From assembly GCA_018398815.1 (NCBI GenBank), contig CM031595.1:135060003-135124002 (forward strand): DNA of 64,000 nucleotides, read 5' to 3'. Positions within the stretch are counted from its first letter, which is position 1; every line of letters starts with the position of its first letter. Of the stretch, positions 55,301 to 64,000 are shown piece by piece. The position numbers and the translations under genes are program-made. The stretch is from Conus ventricosus (lineage: Eukaryota > Mollusca > Gastropoda > Neogastropoda > Conidae). Under the pieces are notes generated by a model. It saw nothing but the letters and a program-made list of their open reading frames with translations. It was not told where the DNA came from and made no database searches.

Positions 55301-56524
55301 ATGGTGTACAAGATGAATACCAATCAAAGGATGTTACTGTATATGGAACTTTCTTTTTTTCAATGATATGGGTATGTAATAATAAAAAGAAAAATCTTTC
55401 AGACTTCCATCCCCTCTGGGCAATCTTTTTTGTTTTGCAAATTAAATGGATTATAAACGGTATGACACTAAATCAGAAATGAGATTATTCAAAGTTTTTC
55501 TTGAAGTCCTCAAAAAGATTCATGTCCACCAACTAGGCACAGAAGGGCGAGTACAGGGGAAGGGAGGGATGCCTGTAGGTTTTGGAAGGGAGGAGTCATC
55601 TGAGGCAGGGGTAGATTGACTTAGATTGAAATAATTCTGTTCTCAGCGCTGCAACCTGGCATTGACAATGTCTGGTTTCTACAATAGACAAGATTAAGGG
55701 TTGGCAAAACACCACAGCAGTAAAAGGTATTGTGCTTGCACCACCATCCCAACCCCACCCCCCTCATCATCCCCAACTCCAGCTTCCATTGCAACAGCTG
55801 AGTCATACCACTAAGTAAATGGGAGGACAGATATACGCTACAGTTCTCAACATACAAAATGTTTACTTGAAATCTGATGTGGGTCTAATCAATACTTCCT
55901 TTCCTGACATACAGGTCAAAAAAGGGTAAGGCCTGCTTTGGATGCATACACTGGAATACAAGACATCGCAGTAACAGGTACTACATACCTGTAAACACAT
56001 GTATTGTGACACAAAAGGACATCTGCAAACACAAATTCTGAATCATATTGACATGTCCTGTTTATGCTGCAGGAACATACATATGCATGAACATATATTT
56101 CTTTGTGCCTATTTTATTTCAACACAGAGCTTTAACTGTGCTAGCATCTCTCTGATAACAAATCAGTCAATCTCAAAATCATCTACACATGATAACAACC
56201 ACAACAAAACATGCATGCTCTCTCTCACACAGAATTTGGTTGATAACAACAATTACACAGGGATAATAATACACAAGAATAAAAATCACACATGGAAAAC
56301 AAAGCTGTTCTTACCTGTGGGGTCATCATTGTGAGCCACTAGAACAAGCAGGTCTTTTCTTCTGGGCCGGCCCTCACTGTGAACTCAAATATACACTAAT
56401 GACTAAAAAAAATACATGTTCATTTGGCAGTAAATATAAATACAAGTAAACATTTCAATGCCAACTCAAATGTGACTCCACGCCCATCCTACAATTGTTG
56501 TTTCCATGAAATTTTCATAAAGAG

Positions 56525-56581
<57 letters not shown>

Positions 56582-58797
56582 CACATTCACATAAACAAAT
56601 GACCTAAAAGGCAAATGAAACAGAAATCAATCTGATACCTGGAGAGAACCCTGAAAACTGTAGTAATTGCAGAGCACACAGAACAGAACCTTAACAGAGT
56701 CCATTCTGTTAGTTTAGGTGTTGGGTTTCCTCATGAGACTTGCCACAGGCAAAATATGCACAGAACAGACTTTTTCACACTGTAGCCCAGATACAAGGTG
56801 GCATTATGTAAACAGAACAGACTTTTTCACACTGTAGCCCAGATACAAGGTGGCATTATGTAAACAGAACAGACTTTTTCACACTGTAGCCCAGATACAA
56901 GGTGGCATTATGTAAAAGTATGAAATTATCAATACCTGAGGTGCAAGTCATGCGTGTCCGATGCTTGTATTCAATTATGGCTTTCTTGTAACATGAATTC
57001 CAAAGATTCTCAGCTTTTTCTTCTTGAGGTAGGGATTATTTTCCGAGGCCCAAATATGAATAATTGTGTTGTTCATTCTCTTAATTTCTGTGCAGCATTC
57101 TATGTTCTCTTTCACCTGGGCCTTCGGTAATCAATCACACAATGCCCTGTGTGTGTCCAGTGTCTATGTTTCCCATTGTTGTTACAGAGACTCTTTCAGT
57201 AGACCCAGTTGTGTTCAGATTGCTTTCCCCCCTCTGCTGTTAAGGCCGTGTTACAGTGTATTCAGTAAACCCAACTGTGTGCACTGCTATGCTCCCCGTT
57301 AGTGTCCAAGTGTCAGTAGACCAAGCTGCAAGCGCAGGCTGCTGCGTCCCTAACTGTTTTCAAGAAGGCTCTTAATTAAAAGACCCACCTGAGTGCAGTA
57401 AGACTCTTTAATTAAAAGACCCACTTGTGTGCAGTGTCTGCAATGTTCCCTACTTTCGCCAAGGAGGTGCTGTTGCAGTTGTCAGCAGACGCAGTTATGA
57501 ACAGCATCTGCTTCTTACCCCCCTCTCCCCATTGTCAAGAAGGCCCTATGAGTATAGAATCTAGCTGTGTTCAGATTTTGATCAGTTTGCCACTGCTGTC
57601 AAGGAACGCCCGCGAATACATACCCATTTGTGTGCATTGTGTTATTTTCCATTCCTGTCAAGGAAACCCTGCGAAGTATAGACCCAGTTGTGTACATTGT
57701 CTGCTGTTCCCTATTGTAGTCAAGGACGCCCTATCTATGTATGGGTAGACCCAGCTATGCTCAGTGCCTACACTCTTTCCCATGGCTGTCAGAAGGGTCC
57801 TGACAGCACATTCAGCTGTGTGCAGTGTCTGCTATGTACCCCACTGGTTTCAAGGATGCCATGTTTGCAGGGCAGTTGTGTGCAGTGTCTGGTTTGTTCC
57901 CCGTTGCTTTCAAGGAGGCACAGTCAGTTGTGATTAGTGTCTGCTATATTACTCACTGCTTTTGGGGAGACCCTCTTGTTAGCACACCCAGCTGTGTGCC
58001 AGTGTCTGCTGTATTCCCCCACAGTCAGTCAAGTACACCTTCTTGGAATATGAATCAGTCTTATATCCAGTGTGTGTGTGTGTGTGTGTGCATTTGTGTG
58101 CTTATAGATATGTGTAACTGTGCTGCTGTAATTGTTCCCTAGAGCTTTCAGGCAGGATTTGAAACTGAATGACTCGCTAACCCCTAGCGCAAGTATGAGT
58201 GCAGTATCTGCTCTTTTCTCCATGGCCCCGCAGGAGGACCTGTTCATAATCGCTCTAATGCTCTGTGTTCCAGTTACAGAACCAGTGAAGTCAGTGAAAT
58301 TCAGCACAATATGTTACAGAATGTCAAGCCTTTCCTATTATGGGAGTTGCTGTGTAGGACTGACAGGCTGATGTGAACTGTTTCTTAAAGATGTTTGTCT
58401 TTAATTTTCCAAAATATTGTCCGTCTCTCCAACAGCTTCTTTCACATACGTGATAGTATTTGCACTCAGAGCTTCTTCATTAACAGGTTGTACATGTTCA
58501 TAGAGGGAAACACCTGAAGATCCAGCTGTTGCACTTATTTGCAATAAGAAATTCAACAGATACCTACTGTACTAATGAGGCACTGATTTTGATGGTTGTA
58601 CTGATGACATAAACTTCATGTTAAAGAAAGCTGCGATGATGGAGCTGTAATGGTTACAACAATAATTGCAGGATGTTCAGTTGCTACCTTTGTGGAGGCG
58701 AGCTTTACCTTGGCTTTTCGCCATATGTTGCCTTAAACTGGAACAAGTTCTGGTCCAACTCTTCCTGTGTCACCAGAAAGCCCCTGTCATGACAAAG
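43253..58797 (-). CDS. POLR2E: RNA polymerase subunit RPB5 (seven exons, 5' end missing)
   Basis: This is a common subunit of RNA polymerases I, II and III. It is a join on the minus strand of 58797-58709, 56376-56315, 54772-54633, 52525-52445, 48592-48534, 46184-46106 and 43318-43253. All introns are GT-AG with consistent phases. The 576 bases give 191 residues and a stop. The human protein has 210, and the missing 19 N-terminal residues correspond to a first exon that I could not find between 58798 and 64000. The N-terminal jaw domain contains [13 protein letters not shown] and [13 protein letters not shown]. The conserved C-terminal assembly domain, homologous to archaeal RpoH, contains [25 protein letters not shown] and [14 protein letters not shown]. 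No frameshift or stop interrupts any exon, so the gene is probably functional. Introns of 1.5-3.9 kb hold transposons. Exon numbers used below assume one missing first exon. Confidence 0.96.
43636..43985 (+). mobile_element. tRNA-derived SINE, copy 1 (in POLR2E intron 7)
   Basis: This copy shares its body with copy 2 at 52891: 'tgtatctctcaggcctggtt', 'ccaacactgca', 'gtctcagaccaaaatgg' and the end 'agcatcatctt'. Its B box is degenerate (gatcgagttcc), so it is the older or more decayed copy. It is antisense to POLR2E. Confidence 0.75.
43990..46090. other. POLR2E intron 7, remaining part
   Basis: No second gene is visible. AT-rich unique sequence with a (TTA/TCA)-rich run near 44430-44480. A pair of inverted 'aacggaagt' / 'acttccgtt' blocks (45678-45721) is short and without other transposon hallmarks. 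Confidence 0.4.
46106..46184 (-). CDS. POLR2E: POLR2E exon 7
   Basis: The 79 bases read [20 protein letters not shown] and GLKRGQ. The [12 protein letters not shown] block is the most conserved part of RPB5/RpoH. The first base completes Tyr with the two last bases of exon 6. Acceptor 'ttcattag', donor 'gttggt'. Confidence 0.96.
47521..48501 (+). mobile_element. hAT-like DNA transposon 1 (short, defective)
   Basis: The 981-bp element has terminal inverted repeats AAGGATGAGAACAG and CTGTTCTCATCCCT (one mismatch). It is flanked by an 8-bp duplication that is now imperfect: TTGATTCC at 47513-47520 and GTGATTCA at 48502-48509. The left end carries four to five subterminal CCGCCGTT-type repeats (47532-47600). 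The frame 47861-48040 encodes a BED-like finger, [16 protein letters not shown] then [11 protein letters not shown], with C-x2-C-x16-H-x5-H spacing; the catalytic part is absent. It sits in POLR2E intron 6, about 24 bases from the 5' splice site, in antisense orientation to the gene. Confidence 0.78.
48534..48592 (-). CDS. POLR2E: POLR2E exon 6
   Basis: The 59 bases read [19 protein letters not shown] plus two bases of a Tyr codon, the start of the C-terminal assembly domain. The donor is 'gtatcc', weaker than the usual GTRAGT. It is the only choice that keeps phase with exon 7 and avoids the in-frame TAG. Confidence 0.94.
49265..51345 (+). mobile_element. Old I/Nimb-like LINE copy E (in POLR2E intron 5)
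   Basis: This diverged copy of the ORF2 3' half covers the thumb ([15 protein letters not shown], 49310-49350), the connection ([20 protein letters not shown], 50660-50720), the RNase H end (around 51000-51060, [17 protein letters not shown]) and the finger region (APWCIPCHAPLT equivalent, about 51285-51320). It is interrupted by hAT-like element 2 (49470-50603). Many stops and frameshifts show that it is much older than copies A and B. Confidence 0.78.
49470..50603 (+). mobile_element. hAT-like DNA transposon 2 inside LINE E
   Basis: The 1,134-bp element has perfect 14-bp terminal inverted repeats, CAGACCTGCCAACC at 49470-49483 and its complement at 50590-50603. The flanking direct repeat is GAACCC (49464-49469 and 50604-50609). 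Subterminal TTACGC-type repeats occur about six times in 49484-49565. The plus frame 49744-50034 encodes a lysine-rich start and a BED-like finger, [15 protein letters not shown] with KRHLKSRKH (C-x2-C-x16-H-x5-H). It continues after frameshifts with [20 protein letters not shown] and LGTDGSQEG, typical of a transposase family with an N-terminal finger. A G run (50287-50300) interrupts the frame. Confidence 0.82.
51963..52345 (+). repeat. Dispersed repeat R, copy 1
   Basis: Matches 53480-53700 in the blocks 'agaacaggcacca', 'agtgtctcc', 'ggcttgcctct...gacttgaca', 'ggccggtgcc' and 'aatgagcgg'. It is probably an additional SINE-like family or part of a LINE; I cannot name it. Confidence 0.6.
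52445..52525 (-). CDS. POLR2E: POLR2E exon 5
   Basis: The 27 codons read [20 protein letters not shown] and VNITEHT, the hinge between jaw and assembly domains. Acceptor 'tctgtag', donor 'gtaagg'; phase 0 on both sides. Confidence 0.95.
52891..53246 (+). mobile_element. tRNA-derived SINE, copy 2 (in POLR2E intron 4)
   Basis: The tRNA-like head has an A box, TGGCAAAATGG (about 52899), and a perfect B box, GGTTCGAATCCC (about 52944-52955), at normal pol III spacing. The body continues with 'ttttctgccctgaccggctc', 'ccaacactgcaggtgcctg' and 'tgtatctctcaggcctggtt', and ends in a short 'catcatcttaatcattctca' tail. It shares the body with 43636-43985. Confidence 0.85.
53365..53725 (+). repeat. Dispersed repeat R, copy 2
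   Basis: Second copy of the unclassified repeat also seen at 51963-52345. It is GC-richer than its surroundings ('ggggccgaccgggctgtgg'). Confidence 0.6.
54633..54772 (-). CDS. POLR2E: POLR2E exon 4
   Basis: The 140 bases read [40 protein letters not shown] and MTPSAKQ, the core of the jaw domain. The first Asp codon is split with exon 3. Acceptor 'gtaatttcag', donor 'gtaaaa'. A decayed copy of this exon lies 265 bases upstream. Confidence 0.97.
54780..54860. repeat. (CA)n-rich microsatellite
   Basis: Interrupted CA runs directly upstream of exon 4. A related run lies in the duplicated copy (about 55060-55135). Confidence 0.9.
54898..55037 (-). pseudogene. Decayed tandem duplicate of POLR2E exon 4
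   Basis: The minus strand repeats the acceptor and first exon bases ('aatttcag|accagatgtt') at 55037, exactly 265 bases from the true exon start. Further matches are 'cttccctgat', 'ggcccagtgtca' (exon: ggcctattgtca) and 'ttggaatgatgccttgag' (exon: ttggaatgacaccttcag). The reading meets a stop after DQMFLLP. A third, weaker copy may lie at about 55136-55210. Confidence 0.75.
56315..56376 (-). CDS. POLR2E: POLR2E exon 3
   Basis: The 62 bases read [20 protein letters not shown] with split Ser and Asp codons at the ends. Acceptor 'gttcacag', donor 'gtaaga'. This is the strand-loop segment of the jaw domain before exon 4. Confidence 0.96.
56527..56580. repeat. (CA)n microsatellite
   Basis: About 27 uninterrupted CA units in POLR2E intron 2. 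Confidence 0.97.
56760..56915. repeat. Three identical 52-bp tandem units
   Basis: Units start at 56760, 56812 and 56864 with 'acagaacagactttttcaca' and end 'ggcattatgtaa'. I see no difference between them, so the expansion is recent. Confidence 0.95.
57130..58035. repeat. Decayed minisatellite, about 60-65-bp period, in intron 2
   Basis: A loose repeat with the recurrent words 'gtgtgcagtgtctgc', 'tttcccca' and 'tgtcaagga' at intervals of about 60-65 bases (clear around 57813, 57875, 57929 and 57992). Units are strongly diverged. Plus-strand open frames here are a by-product. Confidence 0.75.
58709..58797 (-). CDS. POLR2E: POLR2E exon 2 (first visible exon)
   Basis: The 89 bases read [20 protein letters not shown] and FKATYGEKP with a split Ser. 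The acceptor is 'aaattgtttcag', in phase 0, so the missing first exon should encode the start of the protein and end in complete codons. Donor 'gtaaag'. Confidence 0.96.
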
Positions 58798-58810
58798 CTG
58801 AAACAATTTG

Positions 58811-59560
58811 AAAACTCAAGATAGATAGCACCCTGAAATCACAGAGTGCTGTGCACAAAATCCAACAAAAATCAACAGAAGAGCTGTTATGGTCTTCAAA
58901 ATCATGTTAGATCAAAGTACACAACAAAACTATAGTCATAACAGTTTGCTTTAGTGCATTAAACTATAAAGTGAAGATATTTAACCAAATCACAAACCTT
59001 TAAGCTCACATAATCACTGATACCTATGATCATGTACACCTCTGATATTTTTTTCAAGAAATCAAAAACAAATAAAAACAATAGTTCTGTTCTGCTGTTC
59101 TCACATGGAAGCTCAACATACAAATCTTTGATGTCTTTTTCTTCTCTCTTGATTCTATGATGAGTCAATGGGTGCCACACTAAAGTGACAACACACAAGT
59201 GATAACATTGTCTCCTGACATTCTGGTGAGACGAGTCAGACAGCCTCTGATTGCCCAATTTTGCTTTTTTGAATAAAAAATATCTAGATGGCATATTAAT
59301 TATGGTACAGTCCGCCCGAGCTTTTCGTAAAAATTTGGAAGATGAGAGTCCAACTCCATTTTCACAAGAAACTGGAAAATCTACTCCATCTTACTATCAC
59401 CTACAAAACTTTGGAAGCTGAATTTCCCACCCTTCCTTCTCCCCCCAGCTTTTAAAAAAAATCAGAACTTCAAATATGAGAACTTTTGGCCTTGCCTCTT
59501 CCCTCCCTCCAGCATCTTCCACACTTGTGAAAAAAATAATAATCAGTCAATCGAGAAAAA
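58811..59560. other. POLR2E intron 1 (presumed); no gene seen
   Basis: AT-rich sequence without recognisable repeats or exon. Exon 1 of POLR2E should lie somewhere above 58800 on the minus strand, but nothing here encodes its N-terminus. Confidence 0.4.
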
Positions 59561-59561
59561 A

Positions 59562-60780
59562 TTGTTATCAGAAGACAAAACTTTTGAAAAATATCAAAAA
59601 ATAGCAATTGTTGATGAAACTGCAGACATAGAAGCAAAATACATAGAAAATGAAAATCAACCTGCTCCGCCAGTCAACAAAATACAAACAAGTAAAAATG
59701 AATCAAGGAAAAGCTTCACTTACCACCACAACAAAAACAAGTCAAGTGCGACAGATGTGGACGTTCTCAACACAATGCAACAACATGCAAACATATGAAA
59801 ACACTGTGTCACTAGTACAGAAAGCCAGGTCAATTGGAGTCTGCTTCAAAAAACAAACAGATGAGCAACATAGAAAAGTACATGCAACAGATGCTCACCT
59901 GCAAGATGATACCTAAATGCCTGAAGATGAGGAAGAAAAAGACATTGCTACACATACACTGTACGAAGTACACACCACTTCCAGTGCAATTCACTCACCT
60001 AATAATTACAAGGTGACAATAGATATACAAGACATTCCCATCACAATGAAAATTGATAAAGGTAGTTCAGGGGACACTGATAATAAAACAGATTTTCTCA
60101 AAGCACTTGACTCCTTTGACACACTAAAACCAGTATCAGTGATTCTCAAAGGATATGGAGGAAGCATTATGAAAATAAAAATAGGAGAAGAGACAGGTGT
60201 TTGCATGGTGAGAGTTGTAGATGCTGAAGGGCCTTCACTATTGGGCTGAGACATCATGAAAAATTTGCTTTACCCTGGAAGACAATTTTCAAGATTGCAT
60301 GTATAAAAGTAGACATCATCAAGCAGTATACCAAACTGTTTGAGAAAGAACTTGGTACATGAGAAGACACACGAGTTTCTCTGCATGTTTGTAAGAATTC
60401 ACCAATATTTTAAAAGCAAGACCAGTTCCTTTTGCAATCAATGTGAGGCAGCGCTAAAGAAACTTGTAGAAGAAGACACGGAAAAAGTCATTCACTCAAG
60501 AGTGCGCGTCCCCTGTATACCTGTCATCAAACCAGGTGGATCTCTCAGAATGTGTACAGACTATTTAGGCACCATCAACAGATTATGTGATGTAGATCAG
60601 TACCCTATTCTCGGTCTTGGAGACATCCTGAGTGAGGTTGCTGGTGGTAAAACATTGTGCAAACTAGATTTGTCACAAGTTTATCATTAGCTTGAACTCA
60701 CACCAGAACAGGAAACAAAAAAGACTTTATAAAGTGAGAATTCAAATATCAGCCTTCTGTAAGTGTGTTTTATCACCAAC
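59562..60780 (+). pseudogene. Ty3/gypsy-like gag-pol fragment (knuckles, protease, RT start)
   Basis: On the plus strand, after an acidic gag tail, a double zinc knuckle is readable over broken frames (CDRCGRSQHNATTC and a second C-C-H-C cluster, about 59740-59870). The protease frame 59917-60249 has ITMKIDKGSSGD, where the active site DTG/DSG has become DKG, and ends VVDAEGPSLLG with a stop where the family has GRDWL. The RT frame 60340-60690 reads CEAALKKLVEE, PVIKPGGSLRMCTDYLGTIN and KTLCKLDLSQVYH (N-terminal RT with motif A), then stops. This is a different family from the minus-strand gag at 7584, judging by the knuckles and motif wording. Confidence 0.82.
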
Positions 60781-61078
60781 CTACTGCTGTTCACTTTTTT
60801 CCCTAAGTTAAAGGACTATCTCTAACACAGGAATGGACACCCAAAAAAACTTGTTAAGGTGAGGATGAGGAGGGAGACGACCTACACTCCCTACTGTAAA
60901 AGTTTGTTTAGGCCTAAGTTACAGATGTGTGTGGCACCTTTGAACTGAAAGTCAAGGATTATAGCTGCCACAGCTGTTTGTGGCAGCTCCTTCAAGTCTC
61001 TGAAAATGACGATAAGAAATGGGTCTTTCCTGTATTTTTTTAATTGGATTCGTCGGCAGTTGACAGGGATGGCATCCT
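60781..61078. other. No recognised gene
   Basis: Unique sequence between the gypsy fragment and the inverted repeat, without motifs that I recognise. Confidence 0.3.
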
Positions 61079-61352
61079 GGATGCCATAATATCAATGGTG
61101 AGGTTGGACTTGCCCACAGTTGCCTCATACTGTTGATGATTTTGTAAAGCATGGCCACCTTTTTGCCACATTTTGGGATGAATGGTTGACTTCTATGTCT
61201 CCACAGCATTCGCTCTTAGGACAAGTGAGGACGTAAAACTCAATCATTCATCCAAAATGTGGCAAGGTGGCCATGCTTTACAAAATCATCAACTGTATGA
61301 GGCAACTGTGACTGTGAGCAAGTTCAACATGACCATTAATATTATGGCATCC
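61079..61352. repeat. Large inverted repeat (about 112-bp arms, 50-bp spacer)
   Basis: The left arm 61079-61190 and right arm 61241-61352 are complementary over their length with roughly ten mismatches and small indels: 'ggatgccataatat' against 'atattatggcatcc', and 'gattttgtaaagcatggcca' against its complement. It could be a foldback or MITE-like element. I see no convincing target duplication. Confidence 0.85.
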
Positions 61353-63325
61353 AAATTTGGGATGAGGATCATGCCTGCTCAACAAAAATTAAGAGTGAAA
61401 TAAATTGAAAAATAACGTCAAGAATAATTCAAACCGAAACTGTCATTCAGAAAAATCTAGAATTTAAGCCTGTGTTAATCAATGCGTTCTCCAGCTACCA
61501 CCAGCCGTTCATAAAGTCCCTTTTCTATCACTAAAAGTAGGTACCAACAGTAAATTAACCTTTTTTTCAAGTCAGTGCAGCTTTTAATCTCCCGTAACTT
61601 GAATGGGCTAGGTCTGCCTATAATTGATATACACCATAAGGAAACATGCGCGGAAGTAAAGCCGGGAAAGCCGAGCCAATTCTAATTCGAAAGTAAGATC
61701 TAAAGACAAGGTCCCTAAACATAAAACTGATGTTCATTTTCATCCAGAGATGCTGCATTTTCGTCGCATTACAAAGTTTTATACCTGCAAGACAGTTCTC
61801 CTTATTTTCCATATCTGTAGATCGTATTCTCATCCTCCATTTTCTCGCTTAGTATGGTGCCCTTCCACTTCAGCAGAAATGAAAGCTCACGCTGTGCGCG
61901 TTTTTGACCCCCCCGTTTTTAACGAAACAAACCAAAATCTTCAATACCCGACCCAATATATAAACAGTGATTCTTCATTCTATTTCACATCATCGTTTAC
62001 ATAGTGCATCTTTTACATAGTTTTTCTGTATACCCCTTCCTGTCTCTTGATCTCTATCTCTTGTAGTGTCCGAATCTTCAGCTTGATGAAGGTGGACACT
62101 TAACGAAAGAAGAGAAGAAGAAAATCCTCATAATGGGGTTAACCTACATTCACCACACCGCCAACCCACCCCATTAACTATCTCATCCCTTCTAAGCCTT
62201 CCCTTTCCGCTGGAAAAATTGTCATATGAGTCATTTTGTATAGACTACTGTTTGAAATAGATCCAGAGGGTCAATTTTTATCTTCTAATGAACAGATTTT
62301 GTTCTTTTAAATATATTCAGTAAGCTGATTTGCCTGCATCACTATTGACTGATTTTTTTTTTCTGATGGAACTTTTTTTGTGCTTCTAAATCATTGTATT
62401 TGTGACGTTCTTGTGATGTTCTTGTGTAAATTGTTTAAAGATGCTGATATAGCAAAATTTTCTTTAAAAAAAAAAACTTCTGCAAGTGTTATGCACACAA
62501 TTTATTTCGTTTTTTTTTTTTTTTTTATTGTTGACCTGAATTACCCCAAATATTCTTCCAGTCAAAAGCATATAAGCTTAACGATCCTCAAATCTGGTAT
62601 CTTCATTGAGAATACAGACCATTGTTGCATAAAACTCGAGGTCAAAAACTTGGATGCCTTCTATGATGTTTTATTATTTATATGTCATCATATGTTTATT
62701 ACTGGTTTCATTTACATTTGATGTTCTGTCCATTCGTTTTTGTGAGATAATATTTGCACCAGTTATCGAACCTTAATTTTGACGACAACATTTTAAAATT
62801 GTTTGTTTCGTATGTTTTAATTGGATTACTTATGAATTAATGGCTGTGCGCAAGCTAAAAACAGTACTACACAGACATGATAATTGCCCTGAATCAAAAC
62901 CAAATAATTATTTAGTGAATCCTCTCGTCAAAATTCAGATTGGATGCAACTGAAAAATCCTATGCAAAATGTAGCAGCTGCGTTGTTCTGTTTGCCAGTG
63001 AGTTACATATGACAAGGAACTGATGGACTCTTGTGGGCAAAATGTTGCGCCATAATTGTTGCTGCTTTTAAATGATTAAGACTGAACGTACACCATTATA
63101 TGAAACATAGAGGGGTGATAGGCCTACCGATTAATAACACGGTACTTTGAAATGTGAAAACCTGAATAATCAAACGTTAATATCCAAAATTAACCCTCAA
63201 ACAAAGTATATGACTATACTCTTTTCTCTCAGTTACAGTCTGAACTGAATACTCTGAATGTGGTCGTTTCTGAAACAGCAAACTTGCACCAGTACAGATA
63301 AGAATGTGGCAATAATCCATAATCA
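61353..63325. other. No recognised gene
   Basis: AT-rich stretch with a poly-A/poly-T region at 62465-62530. I see no exon, repeat family or transposon domain here. Confidence 0.4.
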
Positions 63326-63330
63326 GAGTA

Positions 63331-63452
<122 letters not shown>

Positions 63453-63647
63453 TCAACTGGCAATACACTGAAGCACAGCCAGTAGGCAGTATTACGTTTT
63501 CATTCAAATTTGAACATTGCACCCAAACATCCAGTATTGTCACATTACATACAAAGTTTTTTTTATATTTTAGTGCAACATTCCTGGAAATGACAATAAA
63601 CATTCATGAACTCGAAAACAAAACAAAAAAACAAAAACAAAAACAAA

Positions 63648-63686
63648 AAAGGGGGCGGGGGGTAGGGTGGGGGGGGGGGGGGGGGA
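63648..63686. repeat. G-rich tract
   Basis: A G-rich run of about 40 bases with long uninterrupted G stretches, preceded by an A/C-rich tract ('aaaacaaaaac'). It is a candidate G-quadruplex and also a typical place for sequencing errors. Confidence 0.9.
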
Positions 63687-64000
63687 TTTTCACGCTCTAG
63701 TCATCTCATATCACATTCTGAAAATGCCAACCCCCTGATAAATCGTTTGTTAATCGAGGATGATTGGACCTTGAATGATGTGTTGTCACAGTCTTGTCCT
63801 ACAGTGGACATGCACTGCTCTACGTACTACGAGACTGATCCATCCATTTTAACAGTATCGGACTTAATTCACCACTCTAATGAAAACTGCCATCTTAATA
63901 TCTGCACGTGTAGCACTTAAAATCGCCAAAAAGCCTAACTCACATACAGAAGCACATATTCACGTACAGACACATAGTTATAGAGACTGCAAATAGTGCA

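Noticed and set aside
57425..58142. Cys-rich plus-strand frames in POLR2E intron 2 as a secreted Cys-rich protein
   Set aside because: They are translations of a decayed minisatellite. Cysteine spacing follows the DNA period and frames overlap.

Overview
The window looks like nuclear DNA of a lophotrochozoan animal, most likely a mollusc. It has one intron-split conserved gene, POLR2E/RPB5, and a dense mixture of retrotransposon families typical of such genomes: DIRS-like with an SGNH hydrolase domain, Ty3/gypsy-like, I/Nimb-like LINEs with RNase H, R2-like LINEs with a restriction-like endonuclease, RTE, CR1, hAT and tRNA-derived SINEs. The phylum is inferred from this content and was not tested. 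There is no bacterial gene, operon or CRISPR array.

Left part (about 0.5-31.5 kb) is a transposon graveyard with strong internal order. On the minus strand, reading from 28.9 kb downwards, there is an LTR, an 18-nt tRNA-Pro-type primer binding site, a gag gene, then two DIRS-like ORF1 remnants, an SGNH hydrolase remnant and a hierarchical tandem repeat, then a retropepsin fragment at 1.5-2.0 kb. The LTR is split at 9739/28826 by a head-to-tail array of R2-like LINE units (period about 3.75 kb). That array is split by I/Nimb-like LINE copy A (flanked by a 59-bp duplication), and copy A is split inside its RNase H region by a full-length sister, copy B (13078-19058, 13-bp target duplication). 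A fourth LINE copy (D, minus strand) lies at 28.9-31.5 kb.

Middle part (31.5-43.1 kb): a 5'-truncated RTE copy, a 63-bp tandem repeat that encodes coiled coil on the minus strand, a solo LTR of the same family as the left LTR (35523-37466, 4-bp target duplication) with a LINE 3' end inside it, a CR1-like RT scrap, another LINE 5' end remnant and a near-perfect 82-bp hairpin.

Right part (43.1-58.8 kb): POLR2E on the minus strand in seven visible exons (191 codons; the first about 19 codons are not found). Its introns carry two hAT-like elements with different terminal repeats but the same zinc-finger spacing, an old LINE copy, two copies of a tRNA-derived SINE, a decayed duplicate of one of its own exons, and several minisatellites. 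From 58.8 kb to the end there is a decayed gypsy gag-pol fragment (59.6-60.8 kb), a large inverted repeat (61.08-61.35 kb) and microsatellites.

Most transposon frames are broken by single-base indels even where sister copies are otherwise nearly identical, whereas all POLR2E exons are clean. Uncorrected long-read errors may therefore explain part of the apparent decay.
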